From assembly GCF_002115785.1 (NCBI RefSeq), contig NZ_JFJY01000005.1, positions 1 through 64,000 on the forward strand: a stretch of DNA of 64,000 bases, read 5' to 3'. This document shows positions 1-8,265 of this stretch, one piece after another; position 1 is the first letter of the stretch, and each line of letters begins with the position of its first letter. The notes below the pieces were generated by a model, which was given only the letters and a program-made list of their open reading frames with translations, ran no database searches and was not told the DNA's origin. This DNA is from Thalassospira sp. MCCC 1A03138 (GTDB lineage: Bacteria; Pseudomonadota; Alphaproteobacteria; Rhodospirillales; Thalassospiraceae). The position numbers were made by a program, and so were the translations under genes.

Positions 1-501
1 GACCTGTAAACACCTTTTTCGAGAAAAAATGCATTTCGACGTCTTTTTTATCAAAATTCATTAAATTCAATGACTTAGTATTTTACGCTTCACCAACCGG
101 GGCAACAAGTCGACGGCGGGATTCGGACTTTAAGTTGAATAATCGCAAATCCGTCTGGCAAAATACGGCGCAAGTCGGCCATTCAGACCGCAAGAAAAAC
201 CCGAAACCCGAATAATGATTCGCCATTAAGGCCACTTTTTTATCCGGGTTCGACCAAATTACCCCCTGCCCCGATCCACTTTCTTGATCCGGATCAGATG
301 ATCGATGGCAATTTTGATGCTTTATATATGATGTTTGCGGTGCAATGATCGCTTGCAGGAAAACCGGACGGGATCCGCAATATTGCCAATTGGTCTTTGA
401 AAAGATGGACAAAAGGCAATATGTGAACCTTTCCTTTACATAATGACCTGATTATGGGGCGAGATAACAGTGCCTGAACGGCATTAGGGGACCGAAGGAA
501 G
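1..501. other. Non-coding left edge
   Basis: No gene is supported here. The two possible minus-strand reading frames (83-412 and 294-620) lack a recognisable domain, a plausible leader or a convincing ribosome site, and the second runs into the lipoprotein gene. The stretch is AT-rich, especially in the first 80 bases, and presumably carries the promoter of the lipoprotein gene. I could not pick a convincing -35/-10 pair. Confidence 0.5.
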
Positions 502-951
502 ATGATGAGACTGCGACATTCATTTATTTGTGCAGCCGCACTGGCGAGCCTTGCGCTTGCGGGGTGCTCCGGTTCGAACCTTGTTCCGAATACTTCGTCA
601 AACAACGGATCGGATAGCAAGGGCGGCGGTCAGCCGATCCCGTCCTTTACCCAGTTCACCGATATTCCGATGCCGTCCAATTCCTCGCTGGATATGGATC
701 GCAGCATCATTTTCGGGGCATCCGATGCGTGGCACGGGCGTCTTGTGATCAATGCCGGTGGCACACCCGCCCAGATGTATGATTTCTATGAACGTGAAAT
801 GCCCAATTTCGGCTGGAGCAAGGTCACCGTGGTCCGCGCCGATATATCGGTGATGGTTTATGACCGCGAAAGTCGCGTTGCCACGATCAAGCTGCAAGGC
901 GGATCGTTTGCCGGATCAACGGTTGATATCACGGTATCGCCAAAAGGCTGA
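502..951 (+). CDS. Small secreted lipoprotein of unknown function
   Basis: A 149-residue protein with a type II signal peptide: basic start, hydrophobic stretch and a LALAGC lipobox, so Cys22 should be lipidated. A Ser/Asn/Gly-rich linker (about 24-45) follows, then a compact domain (about 50-149) with charged strands ending in a VDITVSPKG tail. A GAAGGAAG ribosome site directly precedes the first ATG; a second ATG follows immediately. I recognise the general type (short alphaproteobacterial lipoproteins with a domain about 100 residues long) but not a function. The gene is monocistronic and ends at a bidirectional terminator facing upp. Membrane location follows from the lipobox; anything further would be a guess. 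Confidence 0.8.
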   Translation: MMRLRHSFICAAALASLALAGCSGSNLVPNTSSNNGSDSKGGGQPIPSFTQFTDIPMPSNSSLDMDRSIIFGASDAWHGRLVINAGGTPAQMYDFYEREMPNFGWSKVTVVRADISVMVYDRESRVATIKLQGGSFAGSTVDITVSPKG

Positions 952-984
952 TCACGGCACCGACGAGATCCGAATAGACCAGAC

Positions 985-1009
985 AAAAGGGCGCCGACGG
1001 CGCCCTTTT
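985..1009. terminator. Bidirectional terminator, lipoprotein gene / upp
   Basis: An 11-bp perfect stem (AAAAGGGCGCC with GGCGCCCTTTT) closes a 3-base loop, with A and T runs on opposite sides. It lies between the convergent genes ending at 951 and 1034 and can serve both. Confidence 0.85.
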
Positions 1010-1033
1010 GTATTACGGTATCATGCGATCAGA

Positions 1034-1684
1034 TCAGCGGGTGCCAAACAGACGGTCGCCGGCATCGCCAAGGCCCGGCACGATATAGGCCTTTTCATTC
1101 AGCTTCTCGTCAAGGCCCGCGGTATAGACCGGTACATTCGGATGCGCATCATGGAAGACCTTGACCCCTTCGGGGGCCGCGACCAGCGCCATGAAACGAA
1201 TGTCTTCGTCCTTCACGCCATATTTGTTCAGCGTATCAATCGCCGCCACCGCCGAATTCCCGGTTGCCAGCATCGGGTCGACCAGGATGAAGGTCCGGCC
1301 TTCGACTTCGGGCAGCTTCACCAGATATTCGACCGGCATGTGGGTTTCGGGATCACGATACAGGCCGATATGACCGATGCGCGCGGACGGCATCAGCTCG
1401 ATCAGGCCATCGGCCATACCAAGACCGGCGCGCAGGATCGGCACAACGGCCAGTTTGCGGCCCTGGATCATCGGTGCCTTCATCGGGCAGATCGGGGTGA
1501 CGATATCCTCATAGCTGACCGGCAATTCGCGGGTGATCTCGTATCCCATCAGCAGCGCAATTTCCTTCAGCAACTGACGGAAGGTCTTGGTCGAGGTATC
1601 AACCTTGCGCATATGCGTCAGTTTGTGCTGGATCAGCGGGTGATCGAGAATATGAAGATTGGGAAAATCGTTCTGTGTGGTCAT
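1034..1684 (-). CDS. upp: Uracil phosphoribosyltransferase
   Basis: Makes UMP from uracil and PRPP in the pyrimidine salvage pathway; cytosolic. The 216-residue product has the family's usual length (E. coli Upp is 208). Visible landmarks are the PRPP-binding segment [13 protein letters not shown], the [10 protein letters not shown] strand and the C-terminal [16 protein letters not shown] uracil-binding tail. I chose the ATG at 1684 (MTTQNDFPN) because homology starts there; an in-frame ATG nine codons upstream gives an atypical extension. The gene stands alone between convergent neighbours, and no uraA-type permease is adjacent. Confidence 0.95.
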   Translation of the reverse strand: MTTQNDFPNLHILDHPLIQHKLTHMRKVDTSTKTFRQLLKEIALLMGYEITRELPVSYEDIVTPICPMKAPMIQGRKLAVVPILRAGLGMADGLIELMPSARIGHIGLYRDPETHMPVEYLVKLPEVEGRTFILVDPMLATGNSAVAAIDTLNKYGVKDEDIRFMALVAAPEGVKVFHDAHPNVPVYTAGLDEKLNEKAYIVPGLGDAGDRLFGTR

Positions 1685-1846
1685 GTTTCTGCCAACCATC
1701 CTGATGTGCAAAGCTGCCCGCGTGGCACGTCACGGCTTTGCTTTCCGAAAAACTCTGGCGTACCGCCTAAAGCCTTTGCCCTGAGATGGCAAGTAGAATG
1801 CCGCAAAGACGGCGCAAAAACAAACCCGTTCATCAGAAAACGGCAA

Positions 1847-1873
1847 GGGCCGATGCAGCATCTGCACCGGCCC
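1847..1873 (-). terminator. Probable terminator of the SPOR-domain gene
   Basis: On the minus strand a GGGCCG-x-TGCA stem with one mismatch and a 5-base loop is followed by TTGCCGTTTT, about 40 bases beyond the SPOR gene stop. An AT-rich imperfect palindrome of alternating TA steps (1891-1915) lies between the stop codon and this hairpin. Confidence 0.5.
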
Positions 1874-1914
1874 CGGTATCGTATCTTGCGACACTATATA
1901 TATGTATATATGTG

Positions 1915-2976
1915 TCAGTTGACTTCGCGATCATTGGGTTCGGCCCGGACCGGGAAACCTTCAAGATTCTGGTCCTTTTTGACCGCAACCGCCTTGTCGC
2001 GTGCTTCTTTCATGGTCGTGTATCTGCCAATCCGGACATAATACCAGGTGGCATCACCTTCCGGACCACGGGCAACAACCGCAACTTCAAGGCCAAGCTT
2101 GCGCAGTTCCTCGGCCCGCTGGCTGGCATTTTCATGCACCTTGAAGGCGCCGACCTGAACCGAGAACGGGGCCGCTGCCCCGGACGTGGATGCTTTTGGT
2201 GCAGACGTCGCTGCCGGTTCAGTCTTTTTGGCAACCGTGGTGTTTTCTGCCGGTACCGCCGGGGCTTCTGGTGCCTCTGGCGCGGAGGTTGTCGATGACT
2301 TGGCCGCATCATCGGATGATTTGATTTCCGGTGCCTGAAGCTTACGCGGGGCATTCGTGCCCTGATCGGCCTGTTCCGCACGGGCTGCCGCCTTTTCGGC
2401 GTCGCTCATTTCCGGGGCTGCCGGGGCATCATTTGCGTCGGTCGTACCTTCATTGGCCGCGTCACCGTTTTCCGCGGAATTGCCCGCATCATCGCCCTCG
2501 ATCGCGGCACTGCGTTCAGCAATCAGATCGCCCACCGGATCATCGGTGGCCACCGGTACAGCCGGAGTTGCAGGTGACGTTTCCGTCCCCGGCAGAGACC
2601 CCGTATCGGGCGTTTCAGTTGTCGGTGCCGGGCTTGATGCCGGGCTTTCGGGCAGGGTTGCCAGAATTTCGGCCTGCCCGGCCGGTTTTTCGTTGGCAGC
2701 CATCTGTTCATCAGGGTCCATAAACAGCCCTGCGCCGACCAGCATGCCGACAAAGAACAAGACCAGACCGAGCATGCCGGCACCGGTTGCGAGACCCAGT
2801 AAGGTTTTGCGATCCATTTCTGCTATCCGCCCATTTTGTGACTGTCGATGACGCCCGCCGTCCTCGCCATGACCATTGCGGCCATAAATAAACGCCGGTA
2901 AGGGCGCGTCTTTCTGCGGTTCCGGTTTCGGGTCCGCATGCAAATCGGTGCGGTTGTTTTCGTCTTCGCCAGCCAT
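1915..2976 (-). CDS. SPOR-domain inner-membrane protein
   Basis: A 353-residue bitopic membrane protein. It has a charged cytoplasmic N-terminus (1-55), one transmembrane helix (about 57-80), a long low-complexity periplasmic linker rich in Ala, Pro, Glu and Thr (about 85-265), and a C-terminal SPOR domain (271-345) starting FSVQVGAF. SPOR domains bind glycan strands stripped of peptide stems at division septa (FtsN, DedD, DamX), so a role in division or envelope maintenance is likely. The linker length and single helix resemble DedD/FtsN-like proteins. No division gene is adjacent, so a specific name is not justified. Confidence 0.85.
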   Translation of the reverse strand: MAGEDENNRTDLHADPKPEPQKDAPLPAFIYGRNGHGEDGGRHRQSQNGRIAEMDRKTLLGLATGAGMLGLVLFFVGMLVGAGLFMDPDEQMAANEKPAGQAEILATLPESPASSPAPTTETPDTGSLPGTETSPATPAVPVATDDPVGDLIAERSAAIEGDDAGNSAENGDAANEGTTDANDAPAAPEMSDAEKAAARAEQADQGTNAPRKLQAPEIKSSDDAAKSSTTSAPEAPEAPAVPAENTTVAKKTEPAATSAPKASTSGAAAPFSVQVGAFKVHENASQRAEELRKLGLEVAVVARGPEGDATWYYVRIGRYTTMKEARDKAVAVKKDQNLEGFPVRAEPNDREVN

Positions 2977-3206
2977 TTTCTGCCGGTCCTTTACGACTGA
3001 TTACCTGTAAATATCGCGCGTATCCGCAATGGCGATCATGTCCCGCCACGGGTTACCCTGCTTCTTTTAGGACACAGGCCGTTTATAAAACGCTAAAAAC
3101 ATGCACGCCTGATCGCGTCACAAGTGCGCGCCGATACGCAGATTGCGGATGTCATGAAACTTTGGCGATTTCAAAGCACGGATGTCACAAACCCGGTATG
3201 CAGGAC
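2977..3206. other. Intergenic region upstream of the SPOR gene
   Basis: Contains the presumed promoter of the minus-strand SPOR gene and the end of the candidate small RNA that follows. No coding signal was seen. Confidence 0.4.
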
Positions 3207-3269
3207 AAAAAAAGGGAGGCTGGTATATAGCCCGGAATTGTCCCGCACAATTTCCGGATACCAGCCCCC
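3207..3269 (-). terminator. Rho-independent terminator of the small RNA
   Basis: Outer stem GGCTGGTAT/ATACCAGCC, inner CCGGAA-type stem and a short loop, followed on the minus strand by CCC and seven Ts. No protein gene ends just upstream on this strand, which argues for a dedicated RNA gene. Confidence 0.8.
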
Positions 3270-3384
3270 TCGAGTGAGAGAGATCGACCTTCGGGGAGAG
3301 AGAGTCCCGAAGAACAGTGACCATCAGGTACGCCATGTCAGCCTGATGGCCCGTCGCAAACGACATTGCCGTCTGCATTTGACA
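3207..3384 (-). ncRNA. Candidate iron-regulated small RNA
   Basis: Read on the minus strand, about 175 nt fold into a series of hairpins. In order these are a short GTCG/CGAC stem, an 8-bp CCATCAGG/CCTGATGG stem (3321-3349), and a 7-bp CTTCGGG/CCCGAAG stem (3289-3312) whose 10-base loop is ACUCUCUCUC. An unpaired linker with a second CUCUCUC follows (3276-3282), then a long terminator stem (3218-3266) and seven Ts (3207-3213). No open frame there has a ribosome site or a recognisable protein. A promoter with a Fur-like box over its -35 lies just upstream. The architecture (loop-exposed CU repeats plus a Rho-independent end) resembles trans-acting regulatory RNAs. I could not assign it to a known family. 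Confidence 0.6.
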
Positions 3385-3390
3385 AAGACA

Positions 3391-3419
3391 GTCATAGAGC
3401 ATCAAAAACCTAATTGCAA
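3391..3419 (-). promoter_or_regulatory. Predicted sigma-70 promoter of the small RNA
   Basis: On the minus strand TTGCAA (3414-3419) and TATGAC (3391-3396) are 17 bp apart, each with 4 of 6 consensus matches. Transcription would start near 3384. Confidence 0.5.
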
Positions 3420-3431
3420 ACGATTATCACA
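3414..3431. promoter_or_regulatory. Fur-like box over the small-RNA promoter
   Basis: TTGCAAACGATTATCACA on the plus strand; its complement contains TGATAATCGTTTGCA, 12 of 15 matches to the Fur 7-1-7 core TGATAATCATTATCA. It covers the predicted -35 element, a position suited to repression. Similar sites lie at 34021 and 46783. Confidence 0.5.
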
Positions 3432-3679
3432 CGCGTTCGCATATTTTTTTGAGTTTTTTCAATAGCCATTGGAAATTCGCAGGATTTTCTCCCCGGATTT
3501 CACGCCCGCCCCGAATATATAGAATACTGTATACCGCGAAAAACATGGGGTTTGGGGCAATAGCGCTATTGTGTTTGCCGCAAAGCTCTGTTTGGATCAG
3601 GTCAATTACCCCTTAAGAGGTAGTCCGGGGAACGAAGCACCAAAAGAACCATAAAAAAACTGGCTCTGGAGTGTAAAGA

Positions 3680-5983
3680 ATGACGGGAGACAAAGCCGCG
3701 AAGACGGCTATTGCAGGGGGCGCTACGGGCCTCCTGACGTTACGGCGTATTTTGCTCGTAACAGGTTTGCTTTTATCGGGTGCAGTCACATGGATGCTAC
3801 TGTGGACCGGCGACACCTATCGAAACTTTGCCGTTGATACGCTGAACAATTCGGTCAGCGGCACAGTCAATTTCTTTGTCCGTTCACGCGTGGCACAGGA
3901 TTACGCAGACAAGGTCACACCCATCGTCAATGAATGGTCGCGCCTTGGCAGTTTGGTCAAAAGCTATCAGGATAACGATCAGGCCCGCATGAAGGCCGAA
4001 CTTAACATCCTTTCCAATGCCAGCCAGGTCGTTCAGGGCGAACTGGTTCTGGTCGAAACCATCGCCTATGACACCGATTTCAACCAGCTTGCGACCTCGG
4101 ATGCCAATCTGGGTGCCAGTGTGACCGATGATCCGGCGGTCATGGATTACCTTAAAACACGCGACAAGGCCGATGCCCGCAAACCGGTGACCTATATGTG
4201 GGCAACCCCTACCGGCAAACCGGTTTTCAGCACCATCGTTCCGGTCGGCGGTTTTCGTGCTGTCGGTTTTATGGAAGTCATCACCGATCCCCTGCCTACC
4301 CTTACAGGTATCGGCAAGGTGCTTGGCGGTAATTTCCGCATTCTTGGCGATGATGGCACCGTTCTGTTTGAAAGCCTTGAAGACGGTAAAACGACGGAAG
4401 GCGGCGAGTTCCTGCCCGGAGCCACCAGCACCGAGGCCCCTACCCCAGAAAATAAGGCAGAAGATACAAACGCAGCAGCCGTGACACCGGCCGACGGCAC
4501 CCGGCGTGCCACGGTCGATATCGAAATCGGCAATGACCGTGGCGGGGTTTGGGCCACCGCCACGTTTGATCGCGATATTACCGACTTCTATTCCCAGACC
4601 GACGATCTTCGGACCCTGTCGATCGAAATTCTGGTGGCCGTCCTTCTGGTTGGCTGGATCGCTGGCTGGATATTGCTCAGAACCACGGTATTTCGCAATC
4701 TGCGCGCCTTTGCCGGGGCGATGACATCGATCTCGAACGGGGACACCAATGTCCGTCTGCCCCGCGTCGGGTCCGATGAAATCGGTGAAATGCGCAAGGC
4801 CCTTGTCGGCCTGCGTGAAGCCGTGCGTCAGGCAATGATCCTGCAAAACATGGTCGAAAACACCCCAACCATGACCGCCCTGATCACGCCTGAAGGCGAA
4901 CTGACATATATTAATGCCAGTGCGCAAACCTATGTCGGTGGTGATGCCAGATCGGTTTCCGGCGACTTCCTGAAAGTCGGTGCGGAATTCCAGAAACGGC
5001 TTTCAAATCCAGCCAACCTGCCCTTTACCGAGGTGGTCGAGACCGAACGCGATCACCTTGAACTTCTGGCAGCGCCGGTGCGTGACAAGGACAATGTCCT
5101 TCTGGGCACCATGCTGGCCTGGAATGTGGTAACCGAACGCGAAGAAAGCCGCATCGCGGTTACGGAAATGATGGCCGAGGTCGCCCGCGTTGCGCAATCG
5201 GTCACCGAACAGTCCGAAGGGCTTCTTGGCCTTGCCCGTGATCTGACCAGCCAGTCGGAAAATACGGTCGATCAGTCGGGCAGCGCGCTTGACGTCTCGC
5301 GCGAGGCGGCAAGCAACACCCAGAACGTCGCCACCGCGGTCGAGGAACTGTCATCCTCGATTGCAGAAATCAACCGTCAGGCAACAGAGGCCGCAGACGT
5401 GACCAACCGGGCACGCTCCGAGGCCGAAGAAAGCCAGCGCAATATCGTCTCGCTTGAAAAGGCAAGTTCGGAAATCGGATCGATCATTGATCTGATCAAC
5501 GATATCGCGCATCGCACCAAGCTTCTGTCGCTAAACGCGACCATCGAAGCCGAACGTGCGGGCGAACTGGGGCGTGGCTTTGCCGTTGTCGCAAACGAGG
5601 TCAAATCGCTTGCCGATCAGACCGCGAGTGCAACCGGCCAGATCGGCGATCTGACCACCGCGATCCAGCAGGAAGTCCAGAAAGCCGCCCATTCCATCAG
5701 CACGGTGGGCGACGTTATTCATCAGGTCAACGACATCCAGTCGACCATCACCCATTCGGTGGATGAACAGCGTCGTGCCACCAGCGAGATTTCGGAAAAC
5801 GTGCAGCGCATTGCATCGGGGGCCGGATCGATGGACCAGATGATCCGGTTTGTGAATGACGGTGCGCAAAGCACGGGCCGCTCGGCCCATGACCTCAACA
5901 CCGCCAGCCGCGAACTTTCCGACATGGCGCGCAATCTTTCCGAACGCATGAAGGAATTCAGCGAACGGATGAAACTGACCTGA
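3680..5983 (+). CDS. Methyl-accepting chemotaxis protein with atypical tip
   Basis: A 767-residue chemoreceptor: transmembrane helix about 24-43, a roughly 270-residue periplasmic sensing region, a second helix about 313-333, HAMP (about 335-387), a PAS-like segment (about 395-490) and a long cytoplasmic coiled coil (about 510-760). The CheA/CheW-binding hairpin tip near 608 reads IAHRTKLLSLNATIEAERAG, where most receptors have QTNLLALNA and EAARAG. The Q-to-R, N-to-K and A-to-E changes are unusual. A GGAG site precedes the ATG. No CheR-binding pentapeptide is visible at the C-terminus. The gene is monocistronic with its own terminator. The ligand is unknown. Confidence 0.9.
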   Translation: MTGDKAAKTAIAGGATGLLTLRRILLVTGLLLSGAVTWMLLWTGDTYRNFAVDTLNNSVSGTVNFFVRSRVAQDYADKVTPIVNEWSRLGSLVKSYQDNDQARMKAELNILSNASQVVQGELVLVETIAYDTDFNQLATSDANLGASVTDDPAVMDYLKTRDKADARKPVTYMWATPTGKPVFSTIVPVGGFRAVGFMEVITDPLPTLTGIGKVLGGNFRILGDDGTVLFESLEDGKTTEGGEFLPGATSTEAPTPENKAEDTNAAAVTPADGTRRATVDIEIGNDRGGVWATATFDRDITDFYSQTDDLRTLSIEILVAVLLVGWIAGWILLRTTVFRNLRAFAGAMTSISNGDTNVRLPRVGSDEIGEMRKALVGLREAVRQAMILQNMVENTPTMTALITPEGELTYINASAQTYVGGDARSVSGDFLKVGAEFQKRLSNPANLPFTEVVETERDHLELLAAPVRDKDNVLLGTMLAWNVVTEREESRIAVTEMMAEVARVAQSVTEQSEGLLGLARDLTSQSENTVDQSGSALDVSREAASNTQNVATAVEELSSSIAEINRQATEAADVTNRARSEAEESQRNIVSLEKASSEIGSIIDLINDIAHRTKLLSLNATIEAERAGELGRGFAVVANEVKSLADQTASATGQIGDLTTAIQQEVQKAAHSISTVGDVIHQVNDIQSTITHSVDEQRRATSEISENVQRIASGAGSMDQMIRFVNDGAQSTGRSAHDLNTASRELSDMARNLSERMKEFSERMKLT

Positions 5984-6013
5984 TCGAAGCCTCGTTCAAA
6001 CAGGCCAGGACAC

Positions 6014-6045
6014 AAAAAGGCGGCATATCACGTGCCGCCTTTTTT
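6014..6045. terminator. Bidirectional terminator after the chemoreceptor gene
   Basis: AAAAAGGCGGCA and TGCCGCCTTTTTT form a long stem around a 7-base loop, between the chemoreceptor gene and the convergent FMN dehydrogenase gene. Confidence 0.85.
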
Positions 6046-6084
6046 CATTTGCATCAATCGGTTTTGCCGCACCAACTGCCCCCA

Positions 6085-7230
6085 TCAGGCAATGGCGTTT
6101 TCTTTGAAATCTTCCACACGGCCAATACCGGCAAAGATCAGGTTGCTTTGCATTTCATCAAGAAGCATCGCAAGGACATCTATCGCCCCCTGCTCTCCGC
6201 CAGCGGCAAGGCCATAAAGCGGCAACCGGCCAATCAGAACCGAACGGCTGCCCAGCGCCAGATATTTAAGAACATCACTGCCGCGACGAACGCCACTATC
6301 GGCCATAATTTCAAGCCTGCCACCGACCTTGGCCACAATTTCCGGAAGAACGGTCGCCGGTGCGGGTGCAAGGTCAAAGTTCCGCCCGCCATGTGCGGAC
6401 ACCACAATACCATCGGCACCGATCTGGGCGGCACGCTCGGCATCAACCGTCGACAATATGCCTTTAAGGATAAGCCGCCCCTGCCAGCGATCCCGGATCT
6501 CCGCAATGTCATCCCAACTGAGCGTCTTTTCGATTTTGACATCGTCCGCCGCCGTTTGGCGGGTAATCGCAGTTCTGTATTCAGGTGGGTAATGCGCATA
6601 GCTCGGCATGCCCGTCGTCATCAGATACCGCAACATGACCGAACATAACCAGCCCGGATGACGCAGCACATCGGAAATGCCACGCACAGTTGGGACGAAG
6701 GGAATGGCAAATCCGTTACGCTGGTTATAATCGCGCTTGGGTCCCTGCGGCGTATCAACCGTCACAATCAGGGTTTCCGCATTACAGCCCTGTGCCCGAT
6801 CCAGCAAGTTCCACGTCAAAGCCCGGTTCTGCCACACATAAAGCTGAAGCCACAATTCCGCATCGGGCGCCCCTTTGCGAATGTCTTCGATGGTCATCAC
6901 GGACTGGGTCGAAACACAGAAAGGTATGCCGAACGTTCCGGCTGCCCGGGCAAGCTTCGCCTCCCCGTCATGCGACACCAGACCGGCCAAAGCCGTCGGC
7001 GCAATGATCAGCGGGCAGGAATACTTGCGATCAAACAGCGAAACCGACAGGTCGACATTGTCATGCCCCGCCAGAACAACCTGCTGCAATTTAATACGGT
7101 CAAGGGATTGGCGGATATCGCCCAAGGCCAGCTCGGCCTCGGTCCCGCGATCGATATATTCAAACAGCCCTTTGGGAAGCCGTTTGCGTGCTACCGCACG
7201 ATAATCGTCGCCATTCAATAGCCCTGCCAT
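6085..7230 (-). CDS. FMN-dependent L-2-hydroxyacid dehydrogenase
   Basis: A 381-residue TIM-barrel flavoprotein of the lactate dehydrogenase (LldD) / mandelate dehydrogenase / glycolate oxidase family, oxidising an L-2-hydroxyacid to the 2-oxoacid. The catalytic His280 is in SAHGGRNFD and FMN-phosphate contacts are in DSGVRRGSDVLKYLALGS. The substrate-recognition region differs from textbook LldD, so lactate is not assured. The start codon lies 4 bp after the XRE-cupin gene stop, implying one transcript. The context (TRAP transporter, lyase and a second hydroxyacid dehydrogenase across the divergent promoter) suggests a dedicated hydroxyacid pathway. Family is clear; substrate is inference. 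Confidence 0.85.
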   Translation of the reverse strand: MAGLLNGDDYRAVARKRLPKGLFEYIDRGTEAELALGDIRQSLDRIKLQQVVLAGHDNVDLSVSLFDRKYSCPLIIAPTALAGLVSHDGEAKLARAAGTFGIPFCVSTQSVMTIEDIRKGAPDAELWLQLYVWQNRALTWNLLDRAQGCNAETLIVTVDTPQGPKRDYNQRNGFAIPFVPTVRGISDVLRHPGWLCSVMLRYLMTTGMPSYAHYPPEYRTAITRQTAADDVKIEKTLSWDDIAEIRDRWQGRLILKGILSTVDAERAAQIGADGIVVSAHGGRNFDLAPAPATVLPEIVAKVGGRLEIMADSGVRRGSDVLKYLALGSRSVLIGRLPLYGLAAGGEQGAIDVLAMLLDEMQSNLIFAGIGRVEDFKENAIA

Positions 7231-7234
7231 TCGA

Positions 7235-7852
7235 TCAACTCGTCAGAACCCACAGGACAACCGCTTCTTCCGGCCCGCTTCGGGTCCAGACATGCTCTGC
7301 ACTGGCATCGTAATACATCGAATCGCCTTCATGAAGCTCCAGCGGTTCATAGATTTTGCTATGCACGATGACCGTTCCGCTCAGCACGGTCATAAAAATC
7401 TCGGCATCCGTCTTGGGCCAGACATCGTATTCCTCTACATCCCTGGCAACGACACGGGTTTTGATCGGCGTCATGCGCTTGTTTTTCAGATCAGAACACA
7501 GAAGCTTGTTATCGCAGCTTCCCGAAAGATGCGGTTTACCTTCGTTCGCACGTGTAACACTTCGACGTCCCAACAGGGATGGCTGTTCATCCGGATCAGC
7601 CAGAAGGCTGATGACATCCATATCAAAGCCCCTCGCGATCCGCTGGATCGTCGAGATGGTCGGCGACAGTTCGCTACGTTCAATCTTTGAGAAAGCGGAT
7701 GCCGAAATCCCCGAAGCCTTGCTGGCATCCTGTAATGTCCAGTTGCGCGCCTTGCGCAATTGATGCAATCGCGGACCAAACGCATCAGGCCTGTCACCCG
7801 ATGAACTCGTCTGTCGGCGGTTGGACTGGAAATCTTCCAGATCGACGTTCAT
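7235..7852 (-). CDS. XRE-cupin transcriptional regulator
   Basis: A 205-residue regulator with an N-terminal helix-turn-helix of the XRE/Cro type (about 22-77; LRKARNWTLQDASKASGIS) and a C-terminal cupin (about 130-200) with a metal/ligand-type segment LHEGDSMYYDASAEHVW. Proteins of this layout usually sense a small molecule in the cupin and control the adjacent catabolic genes. I prefer the ATG at 7852, with GGGGA upstream, over a longer 232-residue form starting at 7933. It is transcribed with the FMN dehydrogenase and divergently from the TRAP operon. Confidence 0.85.
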   Translation of the reverse strand: MNVDLEDFQSNRRQTSSSGDRPDAFGPRLHQLRKARNWTLQDASKASGISASAFSKIERSELSPTISTIQRIARGFDMDVISLLADPDEQPSLLGRRSVTRANEGKPHLSGSCDNKLLCSDLKNKRMTPIKTRVVARDVEEYDVWPKTDAEIFMTVLSGTVIVHSKIYEPLELHEGDSMYYDASAEHVWTRSGPEEAVVLWVLTS

Positions 7853-8265
7853 GCCTTGATATTCCCCTTGTTCATAATCAATGCCCTTTCGTGTCAGAAG
7901 CCGCTGCCTGTTGAACAACCGAAGCCTGAACACCCCCTTCGCTTTTTACAGCATCAGTAGCATATACCATATCGGAAAATATGCCATATTTGACAAAAAA
8001 TATACTATAGGAAATTTTTTATCGTATTTTATTGACTTCGATTGTATCGGATATATTCTGAATTCACCGGATGCATTTCGAACCTTGCGAAAACTTCTCG
8101 CCCAATCTTCGCAGCACAACCTTTCGCGATGCGTCCGGCACCAAACCGACTTTGCGGCCAATAAGAAACTCAACCAAACGCAAGTGTCTGAAAATTTATC
8201 AGGGAAATACCAGGCCGACATCAAAGCACCATTGCTCTGTGCGCTGCCCGGTATAAGGAGAAAAT
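7853..8265. promoter_or_regulatory. Divergent control region, XRE-cupin / TRAP operon
   Basis: About 410 bp, very AT-rich at 7950-8060. It contains two similar elements, ATATACCATATC (7962-7973) and ATATGCCATATT (7979-7990), about 17 bp apart, which could be an operator of the XRE-cupin protein. The 200 bp before the TRAP receptor gene show no further gene and would form a long 5' leader. Confidence 0.45.
8032..8059 (+). promoter_or_regulatory. Predicted sigma-70 promoter of the TRAP operon
   Basis: TTGACT (8032-8037) and TATTCT (8054-8059) are separated by 16 bp. This is the best promoter match in the divergent region. Confidence 0.45.

Noticed and set aside
83-620. Two minus-strand reading frames at the left edge
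   Set aside because: No ribosome site or domain; one overlaps the start of the lipoprotein gene, and composition is non-coding.
1891-1915. AT-rich palindrome as a regulatory site
   Set aside because: It is low-complexity alternating TA sequence at the 3' end of the SPOR gene and imperfect, so chance is likely.
860-2041. A 393-codon plus-strand frame opposite upp
   Set aside because: It is the antisense of upp and part of the SPOR gene; its residue composition (Arg, His, Gln-rich) is typical of shadow frames.
3118-3405. A 95-codon minus-strand frame over the candidate small RNA
   Set aside because: The sequence is dominated by hairpins and a terminator, no ribosome site precedes it, and the translation resembles no protein.
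3884-4927. A 347-codon minus-strand frame opposite the chemoreceptor gene
   Set aside because: Full antisense overlap with a clear chemoreceptor; no domain.
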